Shown here: one piece after another, positions 24,791 to 33,221 of the stretch
How the letters are laid out: the number at the start of each line of letters is the position of its first letter
Position numbering within the stretch: the stretch's first letter is position 1
Assembly: GCF_900230285.1 (NCBI RefSeq)
Contig: NZ_OCNK01000008.1
Coordinates: 19,261-83,260 of the forward strand
Reading direction: 5' to 3'
DNA length: 64,000 nucleotides
Origin: Blastococcus haudaquaticus
GTDB taxonomy: Bacteria > Actinomycetota > Actinomycetes > Mycobacteriales > Geodermatophilaceae
Notes under the pieces: generated by a model
The model's database searches: none
Told to the model about the DNA's origin: nothing
The model's input: the letters and a program-made list of their open reading frames with translations, nothing else
Position numbers and translations under genes: made by a program

Positions 24791-27466
24791 ATGACCACGC
24801 GACGGGGCGGGCCCCGGTCGGTCCTGCGCCGCCTGCGGCTCGCTTTCCTGCCCGTCCCCAGCCAGGCCGTCGGGCTGGCCGTCCTCGTCGCGGTGCTCGC
24901 CGCCGCCCTGGGTTCCGTCCCGCTGATGATCGGGTCGGCCGAGGAGGGCGCCTGGCGGAGCGAGCGCGCCCGGCACGCCGAGTCCGAGATCGGCACCACC
25001 TTTCACTCCTCCTCGACCCCGGGCGCCCCGGAGCCGGCCGCCTCCCGGGTCCCCCTGGCCGCCGAGCTCGACGACGCCGTCGTCGCGACGGCCACCGCTC
25101 TCGGCCTCCCCGAGCCGCTCTCCCTGGTCCGCCTGAGCGACCCGCTGTTCTTCGACACCCCGACCGGGCCGGCCCGGATCGTCCACGTCTCCCGCACCGG
25201 CGCGGAGCAGAACGTCGACGTGATCGCCGGGGAACCGGGCGTGCTGGCACCCGCCCGCCTGGTCGACCTGATCGGTGTCCAGCCCGGCGGCACGGTCCCG
25301 GGCCAGGCGGACTCGGGTGCCGTCGCCTCGTTCGAGGTCACGGGGATCTACGAGGACCTCGCCGTCCCCCTCCCCGCGTACTGGGGCGGCCTGGAGAACC
25401 TCTTCATCCCCCCGCCGGACCCGGGCACCAAGGACCCGGAGTTCCCCACCGTCGCCGTCTTCTCGCCGCGGCACCAGGTGCTCGCCACCGCGGTCGCCAT
25501 CGACGAGGACGTCGAACTCGAGTGGTTCCTCCCGCTGCCGACCGGGATCGGCGTCGACGAGGCCCGCGGCCGGGCCGACCTGATGGAACGGCTCGAGGCG
25601 GACCTCGTCGTCCCACGCAGCCGCGCGGTCCGGATCACCAACCTGTTCAGCTTCGAGCGCCCGGCGCCCCGGTCCGAGCTGCCCGACGCACTCGAGCGGG
25701 TCGACGAGACGGTCGCCCTCCTCGCTCCCCCGGTCCGTGCGGTCGGCATCGGGGCCGGCGCCGCTGCGCTGGTGCTCGTCGGCGCCTGGGCGGGGCAGCG
25801 CGCCCGCCGGCGCGAGGACGAGCTGCTCTTCCTGCTGGCCCGCGGCCTCCCGCCCTCGCGCGCCGGGGCCCAGGCGGTCCGCGAGGCCGTCCTCCCCACG
25901 CTCGCCGGGCTCGCCGTCGGAGGGGTCGCCGGATGGCTGCTGGTCCGTGCCTTCGGTCCGGCCTCCGACCTCCCGGATGCCTCCGCCCCCGCCGCCCTGG
26001 TCGTCGTCGGAGCGGCCGGCATCGCCGCACTGCTGACCGTCGGCCTCGTCACCACCGCCCTGGTGGCGCGCGCGGACTCCCTCGGCCGGCGGCCCGACGC
26101 GCTGTTCGCGCGGATCCCCTGGCTGGCGGTCACCGCGGCGGTCACCGTCGTCACCGCGATCCCGGTGTTCACCGGCCGGGCGGACGGCGGTGGCATCGAC
26201 CTGCTGCAGCTGGTCCTCCCCCTGCTGGTCACCGCCGTCGTCGCCGGCGCGGTCACCGGAGCACTGCCCCGGCTGGGCGCGCGGGCCCGCGCCCGGCTGG
26301 ACCGACTCCCCCCGGCGCCGTTCCTGGCGCTGTCCCGGGTGCTCACCGGGCGCTCCGCCACCCGCCTCGTGGTCGTCACGACGGCGCTCGCGCTCGGCCT
26401 GATCGCGTACTCCGGTGCGCTGGCCGACTCCACCGAGCGCACCATCGCGGCCAAGCAGGCGGTCGGCACCGGCAGCGACGTCGTCGTCCCGCTGCTCCGG
26501 CAGACCATCGAGACGGGACCGCGGCCGCCGGGCACGACGATCGTGGGTGTGGGCACGCGAGCCGAGCTCTCCCCGGGCGAGCGGGTCGCCGACGTGCTCG
26601 TCGTCCGGCCGGACGAGGTCGCCGCGATCACCCGGTGGAATCCCGCCTTCGCCGACCAGCCGCTCGACGAGCTGATGGCCGCCCTCGCCGACCACGAAGG
26701 CAGCGGCGTGCCCGTCGTCCTGGCCGGGACGGCCGACGACGACGTCGGCGCGGAGCTGGTGCTGCAGTTCGGGCGCGTCTACGCCATGCAGCTGGACGTG
26801 GTCGGTCGCACCGACGCCTTCCCCGGCCAGCCGGCCCGGGCGCCGATGGTGGTCGCCGACTGGGACAGCTTCACCGCCGCGGTAGAGGGGAGCGGCCGGG
26901 AGGTGGACGCCGTGCTCGATCGGCAGGTGTGGGCCCGCGGCGCCGTCGAACCCGTGCTGCAGGCCCTCACCGCCGAGGACTACGCCTACGACCTCGACCA
27001 GGTGCGCACGAGCAGCGACTTCGCCGCCCGCCCGGAGCTCAGCGCCCAGTCGTGGTCGTTCGGCTACCTGCGGGCCATCGCGCTCGCCGCCGGGCTGCTC
27101 GGGCTGACCGGGATCGCCATGCACGCCCTGGCGCAGCAACGCCGCCGGACGGTCGCGGCGCTGCTGCTCACCCGCATGGGCATGGGACGCCGGTCCCTGG
27201 ACGCGGCCGGCGCGCTGGAGATCGGGCTGCTGGCCGGGCTCGGGGCGCTCGTGGCGGTCGCCGTGGCCCTGCCGACGTCGGCGCTGCTGCTCGGCCTGCT
27301 GGACCCGGTGCCCGACCTGCGCCCGGACCCCCTGTTCGCCCTCCCGTGGGGGAGCGTCGCGGCCGTCGTGGTGGGGGTCGCGCTCGTCACCGCGGCGAGC
27401 GCTCTGCTGGTCGGGCGGTCGGCCCGGCGGGCGACCGGAGGACAGGTGATGCGCGATGCCACATGA
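24791..27466 (+). CDS. FtsX-type ABC transporter permease (large, two-part)
   Basis: This 891-residue permease has one N-terminal helix, an extracytoplasmic domain of over 200 residues, then helix groups around 310-500, a second soluble domain, and a final FtsX-like three-helix bundle (AIALAAGLLGLTGIAMHAL, GLGALVAVAVALPTSALLL). The layout resembles MacB/LolCE-like or peptide-exporter permeases duplicated in one chain. ATG 24791 is chosen because TACGTT (24778-24783) lies seven bases upstream, as for leaderless genes; ATG 24740 is an alternative. It overlaps the first ATPase gene by 11 bases. Confidence 0.85.
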   Translation: MTTRRGGPRSVLRRLRLAFLPVPSQAVGLAVLVAVLAAALGSVPLMIGSAEEGAWRSERARHAESEIGTTFHSSSTPGAPEPAASRVPLAAELDDAVVATATALGLPEPLSLVRLSDPLFFDTPTGPARIVHVSRTGAEQNVDVIAGEPGVLAPARLVDLIGVQPGGTVPGQADSGAVASFEVTGIYEDLAVPLPAYWGGLENLFIPPPDPGTKDPEFPTVAVFSPRHQVLATAVAIDEDVELEWFLPLPTGIGVDEARGRADLMERLEADLVVPRSRAVRITNLFSFERPAPRSELPDALERVDETVALLAPPVRAVGIGAGAAALVLVGAWAGQRARRREDELLFLLARGLPPSRAGAQAVREAVLPTLAGLAVGGVAGWLLVRAFGPASDLPDASAPAALVVVGAAGIAALLTVGLVTTALVARADSLGRRPDALFARIPWLAVTAAVTVVTAIPVFTGRADGGGIDLLQLVLPLLVTAVVAGAVTGALPRLGARARARLDRLPPAPFLALSRVLTGRSATRLVVVTTALALGLIAYSGALADSTERTIAAKQAVGTGSDVVVPLLRQTIETGPRPPGTTIVGVGTRAELSPGERVADVLVVRPDEVAAITRWNPAFADQPLDELMAALADHEGSGVPVVLAGTADDDVGAELVLQFGRVYAMQLDVVGRTDAFPGQPARAPMVVADWDSFTAAVEGSGREVDAVLDRQVWARGAVEPVLQALTAEDYAYDLDQVRTSSDFAARPELSAQSWSFGYLRAIALAAGLLGLTGIAMHALAQQRRRTVAALLLTRMGMGRRSLDAAGALEIGLLAGLGALVAVAVALPTSALLLGLLDPVPDLRPDPLFALPWGSVAAVVVGVALVTAASALLVGRSARRATGGQVMRDAT

Positions 27467-28286
27467 CGCGACCCCGGCGGCGGTCTGTGAGGGACTGGTC
27501 CGCATCTACTGGTCGCCGAGCGGCGAGGTGCACGCGCTCAAGGGCGTCGACGCCGTCGTCCCCGCCGGGCGGCTGACCGCCATCACCGGGCCCTCCGGCT
27601 CGGGCAAGAGTTCGCTGTTGCGGATCCTCGCCGCGCAGGACCGGCCGACCGCGGGGCGCGCGGAGGTCGCCGGCCACGCGCTGACCGGGATGTCGGCCCA
27701 CCGGCTGCGCACGCTGCGCCGACGGAACATCGGCTACGTCTTCCCCCGCCCGCCGCAGAACCTGCTGCCGCACCTCACCGCCCGCGAGCACCTGGCCATG
27801 GCCGGGAAGCTGCGCGGCGTCTCCCGGGCCGACGTCGTCCGGGAGACCAGCGAGCTCCTCGACCTGCTGGGCATCGCCGACCGGGCCGAGCACCTGCCCG
27901 GACAGCTGTCCGGCGGCGAGCAGCAGCGGCTCGCGTTCGCCCAGGCCGTCGTCGGACGCCCGGCACTGGTGGTCGCCGACGAGCCGACCAGCGAGCTGGA
28001 CAGCCGGACCACCGCCGACCTGCTGGGCGCGGTCTCCGAGCTGACCCGCACCGGCACGACCGTCGTCATGGCCACGCACGATCCGCTCGCCGCGGCGGCC
28101 GCCGACCAGGTCATCCACCTCCGCTCGGGCACGGTCGCCCACGAGGAGGTCGCCGGGCGGCGGCTCGCGGTGATCGACGGCGACGGCCGCGTGCAACTGC
28201 CCGAGGAGGCGCTGGCCCGTTTCCCCGACCGCCGCGTGCTCATCGAGCTCACCGCCGACGGCGTCGTCCTGCGGGACCCGTCGTGA
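27456..28286 (+). CDS. ABC transporter ATP-binding protein (LolD/MacB-type)
   Basis: This 276-residue ATPase has Walker A GPSGSGKSS, signature LSGGEQQRLA, Walker B ALVVADEPTSELD and switch MATHD. A 40-residue C-terminal extension follows. ATG 27456 overlaps the permease gene and its own stop overlaps the next ATPase (GTGA). The family normally powers FtsX-type permeases that move lipoproteins or peptides across or out of the membrane. Confidence 0.93.
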   Translation: MPHDATPAAVCEGLVRIYWSPSGEVHALKGVDAVVPAGRLTAITGPSGSGKSSLLRILAAQDRPTAGRAEVAGHALTGMSAHRLRTLRRRNIGYVFPRPPQNLLPHLTAREHLAMAGKLRGVSRADVVRETSELLDLLGIADRAEHLPGQLSGGEQQRLAFAQAVVGRPALVVADEPTSELDSRTTADLLGAVSELTRTGTTVVMATHDPLAAAAADQVIHLRSGTVAHEEVAGRRLAVIDGDGRVQLPEEALARFPDRRVLIELTADGVVLRDPS

Positions 28287-28942
28287 CGACCACCACCGGC
28301 ACGCTGTCGGCGACGGACGTGCACAAGAGCTACCGCCGCGGTCGCGAGCAGGTGCACGCGCTGCGCGGGGTCTCGGTGGAGGTGCGGCCGGGCGAGGTGG
28401 TGGCGCTGCTCGGCCGCTCCGGTTCGGGGAAGACCACGCTGCTCAACTGCCTGCTCGGCTGGGAGCAGCCCGACGCCGGGTCGGTGCACGTGCCCGGCGC
28501 CGCCCGCCCCGACGCGGCGGGGTGGGCGACGGTCGCCGTCGTCCCCCAGCGGTTCGGGCTGCTGGACGAGCTCACCCTCGCCGACAACGTGGCGATGGCG
28601 GCCCGGCTGGCGGGTGCCGCGGAGCCGGGACCGGCGGCGCTCGCGGCGCTCGCGGCGCTGCGCCTTGAGCACCTGGCCGGGCGGATGCCCGACGAGGTCT
28701 CGCTGGGGGAACAGCAGCGGACCGCGATCGCCCGGGCCCTCGTCGTCCGGCCGGCGTTCCTCATCGCCGACGAGCCCACCGGCCGGCTGGACGAGGAGCT
28801 GTCCACGCACGTGCTGACGACCCTGCGGGAGGTCTACGCGGCGGCCGGGACGGGTGTGCTGCTGGCCAGCCACGACCCGGTGGTGGTCGCCAACGCCGAC
28901 CGCGTGGTCCGCCTCAGCGACGGCCAGGTGATCGAGGGCTGA
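28283..28942 (+). CDS. Second ABC ATP-binding protein with degenerate signature
   Basis: This 219-residue ATPase has Walker A GRSGSGKTT, Walker B FLIADEPTGRLDEE and switch LASHD. The signature reads VSLGEQQRTA where LSGGQ is expected, an altered motif that could lower hydrolysis. Together with the preceding canonical ATPase it suggests an asymmetric heterodimer serving the single large permease. The GTG start overlaps the upstream stop. A hairpin ends the operon. Confidence 0.92.
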   Translation: MTTTTGTLSATDVHKSYRRGREQVHALRGVSVEVRPGEVVALLGRSGSGKTTLLNCLLGWEQPDAGSVHVPGAARPDAAGWATVAVVPQRFGLLDELTLADNVAMAARLAGAAEPGPAALAALAALRLEHLAGRMPDEVSLGEQQRTAIARALVVRPAFLIADEPTGRLDEELSTHVLTTLREVYAAAGTGVLLASHDPVVVANADRVVRLSDGQVIEG

Positions 28943-28952
28943 CTTCCCGCGC

Positions 28953-29007
28953 GAGTGTGCAGGTATCGGCCCCATCCGGGCGGGATAAGGCCGACTTCCG
29001 CACACTC
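28953..29007. terminator. Imperfect long hairpin between convergent genes
   Basis: GAGTGTGC (28953-28960) pairs with 29000-29007 and TCGGCC (28966-28971) pairs with 28989-28994, with mismatches between. It lies between the second ATPase stop and the reductase gene ending at 29016. Confidence 0.65.
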
Positions 29008-29015
29008 ACGGCGGC

Positions 29016-29636
29016 TCACTCGTACTCGGGGCCGACGGCGCCCGTCTCGACCTCACCCACGCGCCGGTAGGTGGTCATCAGGACGCCGGTGGGGGAGACC
29101 TGGTGGTCGCTCAGCCGCCACGTGCGGGGGATGGCCCCGTCGCCGAACAGCCGCTTGCCCTCGCCGAGCACCACGGGGAAGACCACGAGCCGCAGCTCGT
29201 CGACCACGTCCTCCGTCAGCAGCGTCTGGATCAACCCCGCCGAGCCGTGCACCTGCAGCTCGCCGCCGTCCTCGGACTTGAGCGCACGGACGGCGTCACC
29301 GACGTCGCCCTGCAGCAGCTCGGCGGTCCCCCACTCCACCGAGGTGAGGGTGCGGGAGGCGACGTACTTCTTCTTGAAGTTGATGCCCTGGGAGACCGGG
29401 TCGTCACCGATCATCTGCGGCCACGAGGCGTAGAAGATCTCGTAGGTGGTGCGCCCGAGCAGGAAGTCCTGGGCGCCGGTGAACCAGGCGTTCATCTGCT
29501 CGCCGATCGTCTCGTCGAAGAACGGCGGCAGCCAGCCCTCGAGGGAGAAGCCGCCCGAGGGGTCCTCCCCGGGGCCGCCGGGGGCCTGCATGACCCCGTC
29601 GAGGGTGACGAACGTGGTGACGACGAGCGGGCGCAT
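29016..29636 (-). CDS. Dihydrofolate reductase-fold (RibD C-terminal) protein
   Basis: This 206-residue protein has the RibD_C/DHFR-like fold: TFVTLDGVMQAPGG at the start, FLLGRTTYEIF, VHGSAGLIQTLL and LRLVVFPVVLGEGKRLFG. Family members include many annotated as dihydrofolate reductases but most are uncharacterised NADPH-dependent reductases. ATG 29636 follows GGAGGAG at good spacing. It is monocistronic, divergent from the remains of an EAL gene. Confidence 0.88.
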   Translation of the reverse strand: MRPLVVTTFVTLDGVMQAPGGPGEDPSGGFSLEGWLPPFFDETIGEQMNAWFTGAQDFLLGRTTYEIFYASWPQMIGDDPVSQGINFKKKYVASRTLTSVEWGTAELLQGDVGDAVRALKSEDGGELQVHGSAGLIQTLLTEDVVDELRLVVFPVVLGEGKRLFGDGAIPRTWRLSDHQVSPTGVLMTTYRRVGEVETGAVGPEYE

Positions 29637-29736
29637 GGCGATCTCCTCCGGTGCGTGGGCCGCGTGCCGGCCCCTCACCCAGACGTCGAACGGGAACCGC
29701 AGTCATCGACACGATCGAGGAAATTCCTCCAGCAGT

Positions 29737-30300
29737 GACACCGCCCGGCGGGTGGGCGCCGAGGCGCTCAGCCGGTTCCCCGCCGAGTGGGGCCTGGCGC
29801 CCGACGTCGTCTTCGCGCAGGCACACAGCGTGGGCTCGGGGCACATCCTGGAACTGCTGGCCCTGGAGCGGGCGGCCGAGCACCTGGACCGGGTCGAGCA
29901 CTACGCCGCCCTGAACGCGACCCAGGCCCCGCTCCGCGCCGCCGGGCTGCGGCTGGCCATCGACGACGTCGGCGCGGGCTTCTCGTCGCTGCGGCACATC
30001 GTCGTCACCGCTCCCGACGTCATCAGGATCGACCGCAGCATCGTGGCCGGCCTCGACGCCGGCCCCGTTCTGGAGACGCTCGTCCGCTCGCTCGTCGAGT
30101 TCGGTCACGGCTGCGCGGTGCGCGTCGTCGCCGAGGGGGTGGAGGGCGAGGGCGAGGGCGCCGTCCTGGGACGGCTCGGCGTGGACCACGGCGAGGGCTG
30201 GCACTACGGCCGCCCGGCCCGCCGGAGGCCTGGCCCAGATCACCCCGCTGCCGGTCCGGGTGCCGCACCCGCGCCGCGAGGCCGTTCCCGGCCTCGGATC
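29737..30300 (+). pseudogene. Decayed EAL-domain phosphodiesterase
   Basis: The reading frame here closely follows the EAL domain encoded at 7664-8887: VGAEALSRFPAEWGLAPDVVFAQAH, then AIDDVGAGFSSLRHI, VVAEGVE and a final GRPAR. The stretch corresponding to about 45 residues between MNVS and PLRAAG, including the catalytic ELSE glutamate, is deleted, and the catalytic lysine is replaced by arginine (VIRIDRS). The N-terminal GAF domain is gone. The frame continues without a proper end and overlaps the thioredoxin gene. It is most likely an inactive relic; a GTG at 29752 could still start a short protein. Confidence 0.75.
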
Positions 30301-30643
30301 AGCGCGCGTGCGCTGACGCCAGGTGCGGCTCCAGCTCCTTCATGATCATCGCGTGCGGCCGGGCGCCGACGACGGTGGTGACCACCTCGCCGCCCACGAA
30401 CAGCGCCAGTGTCGGCATGCCCATGACGCCGTAGGCCCGGGTGGTGAGCGGGTTCTCGTCGACGTCGATGGCCAGGACCCGCAGCCGCCCGGTCTGCTCG
30501 GCGGCGATCTGCGCCAGCACGGGCGCGATCATGCGGCACGGCGGGCACCAGGTGGCGGTGAACTCGACGAGCACGGGGACGGCGCTGGCCAGGACGTCGT
30601 CCCGGAAGGTGGCGTCGGACGTGGTGGGCAGGGTGCTGGACAT
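30299..30643 (-). CDS. Thioredoxin-fold protein with CPPC active site
   Basis: This 114-residue protein is a single thioredoxin domain: VLVEFTATWCPPCRMIAP with cysteines 33 and 36, then IDVDENPLTTRAYGVMGMPTLALF containing the conserved cis-proline, and a C-terminal helix. The dipeptide between the cysteines is PP, not the GP of classical thioredoxins, which should alter redox potential. ATG follows GAGGAGAG. It is 24 bases downstream of an HxlR regulator gene and co-directional, so expression is probably under that regulator. Confidence 0.9.
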   Translation of the reverse strand: MSSTLPTTSDATFRDDVLASAVPVLVEFTATWCPPCRMIAPVLAQIAAEQTGRLRVLAIDVDENPLTTRAYGVMGMPTLALFVGGEVVTTVVGARPHAMIMKELEPHLASAHAR

Positions 30644-30667
30644 GGCTGCTCTCTCCTCGGCGGCTGA

Positions 30668-31093
30668 CTAGCGGTTGATCTCGGCGATGAGCCGGTCCCG
30701 CGGCGCGGTCTCCTGGCCGCACTCGCAGACCAGGCGGGCGGTGACCCGGCCGCCGCACCCGCCGTGCCGGTAGACGACATCCCCGGGGACGCCGCCCCCG
30801 AGATGGCGCTCGCCCCAGTCGGACATCGCCGACAGCAGGGGCAGCAGGTCGTAGCCGGCGTCGGTGAGCACGTACTCGGTGCGCACGCGGCTGCCCGGCA
30901 CCTGGTACGGGCGGGTGTCGAGGACGCCGGCGTCGACGAGCCGGCGCAATCGGTCGGACAGCACCGTGCGGGGCGCCCCGGTGGCCGCCTCCAGCTCGTT
31001 GAACCGGCGGAGCCCGAGGGACACGTCGCGGACCACCTGCAGCGCCCACCGTTCCCCCACGAGAGCCAGGACGCCCGCCACTCCGTCATTCAC
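30668..31093 (-). CDS. HxlR-family regulator upstream of a thioredoxin gene
   Basis: This 141-residue winged-helix protein has AGVLALVGERWALQVVRDVSLG, FNELEAATGAPRTVLSDRL and TEYVLTDAGYDLLPLL, diagnostic of HxlR. Its tail has GGCGGRVTARLVCECGQE with three cysteines, as in the HxlR at 19047, so thiol or zinc sensing is plausible. The GTG start is five bases from an inverted repeat. It forms an operon with a CPPC thioredoxin, suggesting redox-responsive autoregulation. Confidence 0.88.
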   Translation of the reverse strand: MNDGVAGVLALVGERWALQVVRDVSLGLRRFNELEAATGAPRTVLSDRLRRLVDAGVLDTRPYQVPGSRVRTEYVLTDAGYDLLPLLSAMSDWGERHLGGGVPGDVVYRHGGCGGRVTARLVCECGQETAPRDRLIAEINR

Positions 31094-31097
31094 GGTG

Positions 31098-31120
31098 CTG
31101 AGTCTAGACCCAGGACTCAG
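31098..31120. promoter_or_regulatory. HxlR autoregulatory operator
   Basis: CTGAGTC (31098-31104) and GACTCAG (31114-31120) form a perfect seven-base inverted repeat with a nine-base spacer, starting five bases upstream of the HxlR start codon. Confidence 0.65.
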
Positions 31121-31156
31121 CTCCCGGTACGAGGACGCGTCCCGCCGCGTCGCGGG

Positions 31157-32065
31157 TCAGCGCCCGGGGTCCTCGGACCTCCGCGGCCGCTCTGATCGCC
31201 GATGCGGGTGCATCTTCGCCCCGTACATCGCCCGGTCGGCCCGGCCGATCAGCTCGTCGGCGTCGTCACCGGGGCGCCCGACGGCGATGCCGATGCTGAC
31301 GCCGATCGACAGCGGACCCCGCGGACCCTCGAAGGGCGCCCGGACGACGTCGAAGACCCGGTCGGCCATCGCGGCGAGCTCGTCCTCCGCCCGCCCGTGG
31401 CACACGATCACGAACTCGTCCCCGCCGAAGCGCGCCACGAGGTGGCCCGGACCGACCACCGTGGCCATCCGCTGGGCCACCTCGGCCAGCAGGGCATCTC
31501 CCACCGCGTGCCCGTACCGGTCGTTGACCGCCTTGAACTGGTCGAGGTCGCAGAAGAGCAGTGAGCAGTCCGCACCGTCCGCGAGGCGCGTCCGGAGGGC
31601 GTCGAAGAGGGCGCCCCGGTTGGCGATCCCGGTGAGCAGATCGGTCTGCGCGCGCCGGTGCAGCTGCGCCTCGCGGCGCCGGTCGTCGGTGACGTCGAGC
31701 CCGACGCAGCCGACGGCGTAGGGCCGCCCCTCGTCATCGCGGAGCACGGTGTTGCGCATCGCCACGCGCCGGCGCTCCCCCGTGCCGGTGAGCCAGTCGC
31801 CCTCCTGCGGGTAGGCCGTCCCGGTGGCCATCGCCCGCGCGACGGCGTCCTGGGAGAGCGCCGCGTGCTCGGGCACCACGTAGACGTCCCAGAACAGCCG
31901 CCCGGCGAGCTCGGCTCCGGTCCGGCCGGTGAACCGCTGCAGCGCCGGGTTGGTCAGCAGGATCCGCCCGTCGCCGTCCACGATGCAGAGCAGCGCGTCA
32001 CTGGCGTCGACGAAGTCGCGCAGCAGCTGATCCGGGGCCTGGGCCACCTCGGGCTGCACAGTCAT
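31157..32065 (-). CDS. PAS-GGDEF diguanylate cyclase
   Basis: This 302-residue protein has a PAS domain (about 10-125: DASDALLCIVDGDGRILLTNPALQRFTG) followed by a GGDEF domain (about 140-295) with DLDQFKAVND and an intact FGGDEF catalytic loop. It should make c-di-GMP under PAS control. No membrane segment is present. ATG 32065 follows GGAAG; the frame extends upstream with implausible sequence. Its product is the substrate of the EAL enzyme at 7664. Confidence 0.9.
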   Translation of the reverse strand: MTVQPEVAQAPDQLLRDFVDASDALLCIVDGDGRILLTNPALQRFTGRTGAELAGRLFWDVYVVPEHAALSQDAVARAMATGTAYPQEGDWLTGTGERRRVAMRNTVLRDDEGRPYAVGCVGLDVTDDRRREAQLHRRAQTDLLTGIANRGALFDALRTRLADGADCSLLFCDLDQFKAVNDRYGHAVGDALLAEVAQRMATVVGPGHLVARFGGDEFVIVCHGRAEDELAAMADRVFDVVRAPFEGPRGPLSIGVSIGIAVGRPGDDADELIGRADRAMYGAKMHPHRRSERPRRSEDPGR

Positions 32066-32218
32066 CGGGCCAACTTCCACCGTCGGACCGGAGCACGTCG
32101 TCGTACACCGGGAGCAAGGACCGTACGACCCAGGTCGCCGCTCCGCGCTCTCCCCCACCGACGATTCTGCGGCCATACCCGCAGGAGGCCGCAAGTGTTA
32201 CCGCGGGTACGGGTCAGT

Positions 32219-32707
32219 TCACCGTTCCGGTGCAGCCGCTGCGTTCCGCTCGACGGCGCCGAGGAGCGCGGTGAAGCCGGGCCTGTCGCGGACCGGCAGA
32301 TCGGCGAGCAGCCGGTCCAGGGTCGCCACGTGGTCGGTGACCGCCGCGTCGACCAGAGCCTTGCCCGCGTCGGTCAGCTCGACGACGCCGAATCGCCCGT
32401 CGGCCGGGTCCGGGCGCCGCACGACGAGCCCGCGCTCCTCCAGCCGCTGCATCCGGTTGGTGGTGGCGGCCGGCGAGAGCACCATCGCCCGCGCCAGGTC
32501 ACCGGGCGAGAGCCGATAGGGCTCCGCGGCCCGCCGCAGCGAGGCGAGCAGGTCGAACTCGCCGCGGTTGAGGCCGTGCCGCCCGAGCGTCGCCTCGATC
32601 GCCCGGGACGCCGCCAGGTGCGCCCTGGTCAGCCGCGCGAAGACCGCCATGGACGACGGATCGACGTCCGGCCGTTCCCGGCGCCACTGCTCGACCATCT
32701 GCTCCAC
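32219..32707 (-). CDS. MarR-family regulator
   Basis: This 162-residue regulator has the MarR winged helix: LNRGEFDLLASLRRA, LSPGDLARAMVLSPAATTNRMQRLEERGLVVRR and the wing DPADGRFGVVELTDAG. The GTG start at 32707 has GGGGGAG five bases upstream; an earlier GTG would add about eight residues. It diverges from a SnoaL/SRPBCC pair across two related palindromes, so it very likely represses them. Confidence 0.9.
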   Translation of the reverse strand: MEQMVEQWRRERPDVDPSSMAVFARLTRAHLAASRAIEATLGRHGLNRGEFDLLASLRRAAEPYRLSPGDLARAMVLSPAATTNRMQRLEERGLVVRRPDPADGRFGVVELTDAGKALVDAAVTDHVATLDRLLADLPVRDRPGFTALLGAVERNAAAAPER

Positions 32708-32737
32708 GGCATCTCCCCCAGCCTCGGCCACGGAAAG

Positions 32738-32784
32738 AGTTTGACATCGAAATACCTCGCGGTGCATCATTTCGACGTCGAAAT
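32738..32784. promoter_or_regulatory. Paired MarR operator overlapping a promoter
   Basis: ATTTCGACGTCGAAAT (32769-32784) is a perfect 16-base palindrome. AGTTTGACATCGAAAT (32738-32753) is a weaker copy 31 bases away that contains a TTGACA -35 element for the plus-strand gene at 32814. Binding to both would block that promoter. Confidence 0.8.
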
Positions 32785-32813
32785 GAGCGCGGGGGAGAAC
32801 CGAGGAGGACGAG

Positions 32814-33221
32814 ATGCCGTCACCACTGACCGACTGGTACGACGCCCTGGCCGCCGGCGACCTGGCCACGGCCGCGCAGAGCCTGACCGAGGACACCGTG
32901 CTGCACGTGCCGGGCCGCAGCTCCAACACCGGCACCTACACCGGGCGTGACGCCGTCGTGGGGTTCGTGGCCCACGCGGCCGAGGTCACCGGCGGAACCC
33001 TGGCCCTCACCGTCCACCGGGTCCTGGACGACGGCGAGTGGGGCGTGGCCCTGTGCACCTACACCGCCACCCGCCCGGACCGGGAGCAGTCGCTGGAGAA
33101 CAACCTCGCGCACGTGGCCCGGCTGCGGGACGGCCGGATCGCCGAGTCGTGGCTGCACAGCCGCGACCAGTACGCCGTCGACGAGTTCTGGGGCGCGGCC
33201 GCGCAGGAGGTGGCGTCGTGA
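32814..33221 (+). CDS. SnoaL-like/NTF2-fold protein
   Basis: This 135-residue protein has the NTF2-like pattern: DWYDALAAGDLATAAQSLTEDTVLHVPG, YTGRDAVVGFV, and the final strands with GRIAESWLHSRDQYAVDEFW. Members include ester cyclases and hydratases, but most single-domain ones are uncharacterised. It sits directly after a MarR-controlled promoter, and its stop overlaps the next gene (GTGA). It is probably part of a small detoxification unit. Confidence 0.86.
   Translation: MPSPLTDWYDALAAGDLATAAQSLTEDTVLHVPGRSSNTGTYTGRDAVVGFVAHAAEVTGGTLALTVHRVLDDGEWGVALCTYTATRPDREQSLENNLAHVARLRDGRIAESWLHSRDQYAVDEFWGAAAQEVAS

Noticed and set aside
24536..27505. Minus-strand open frame of nearly 1,000 codons opposite the FtsX permease
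   Set aside because: Arg/Gly/Asp-rich shadow without any motif; the plus strand holds the membrane permease with matching operon structure.
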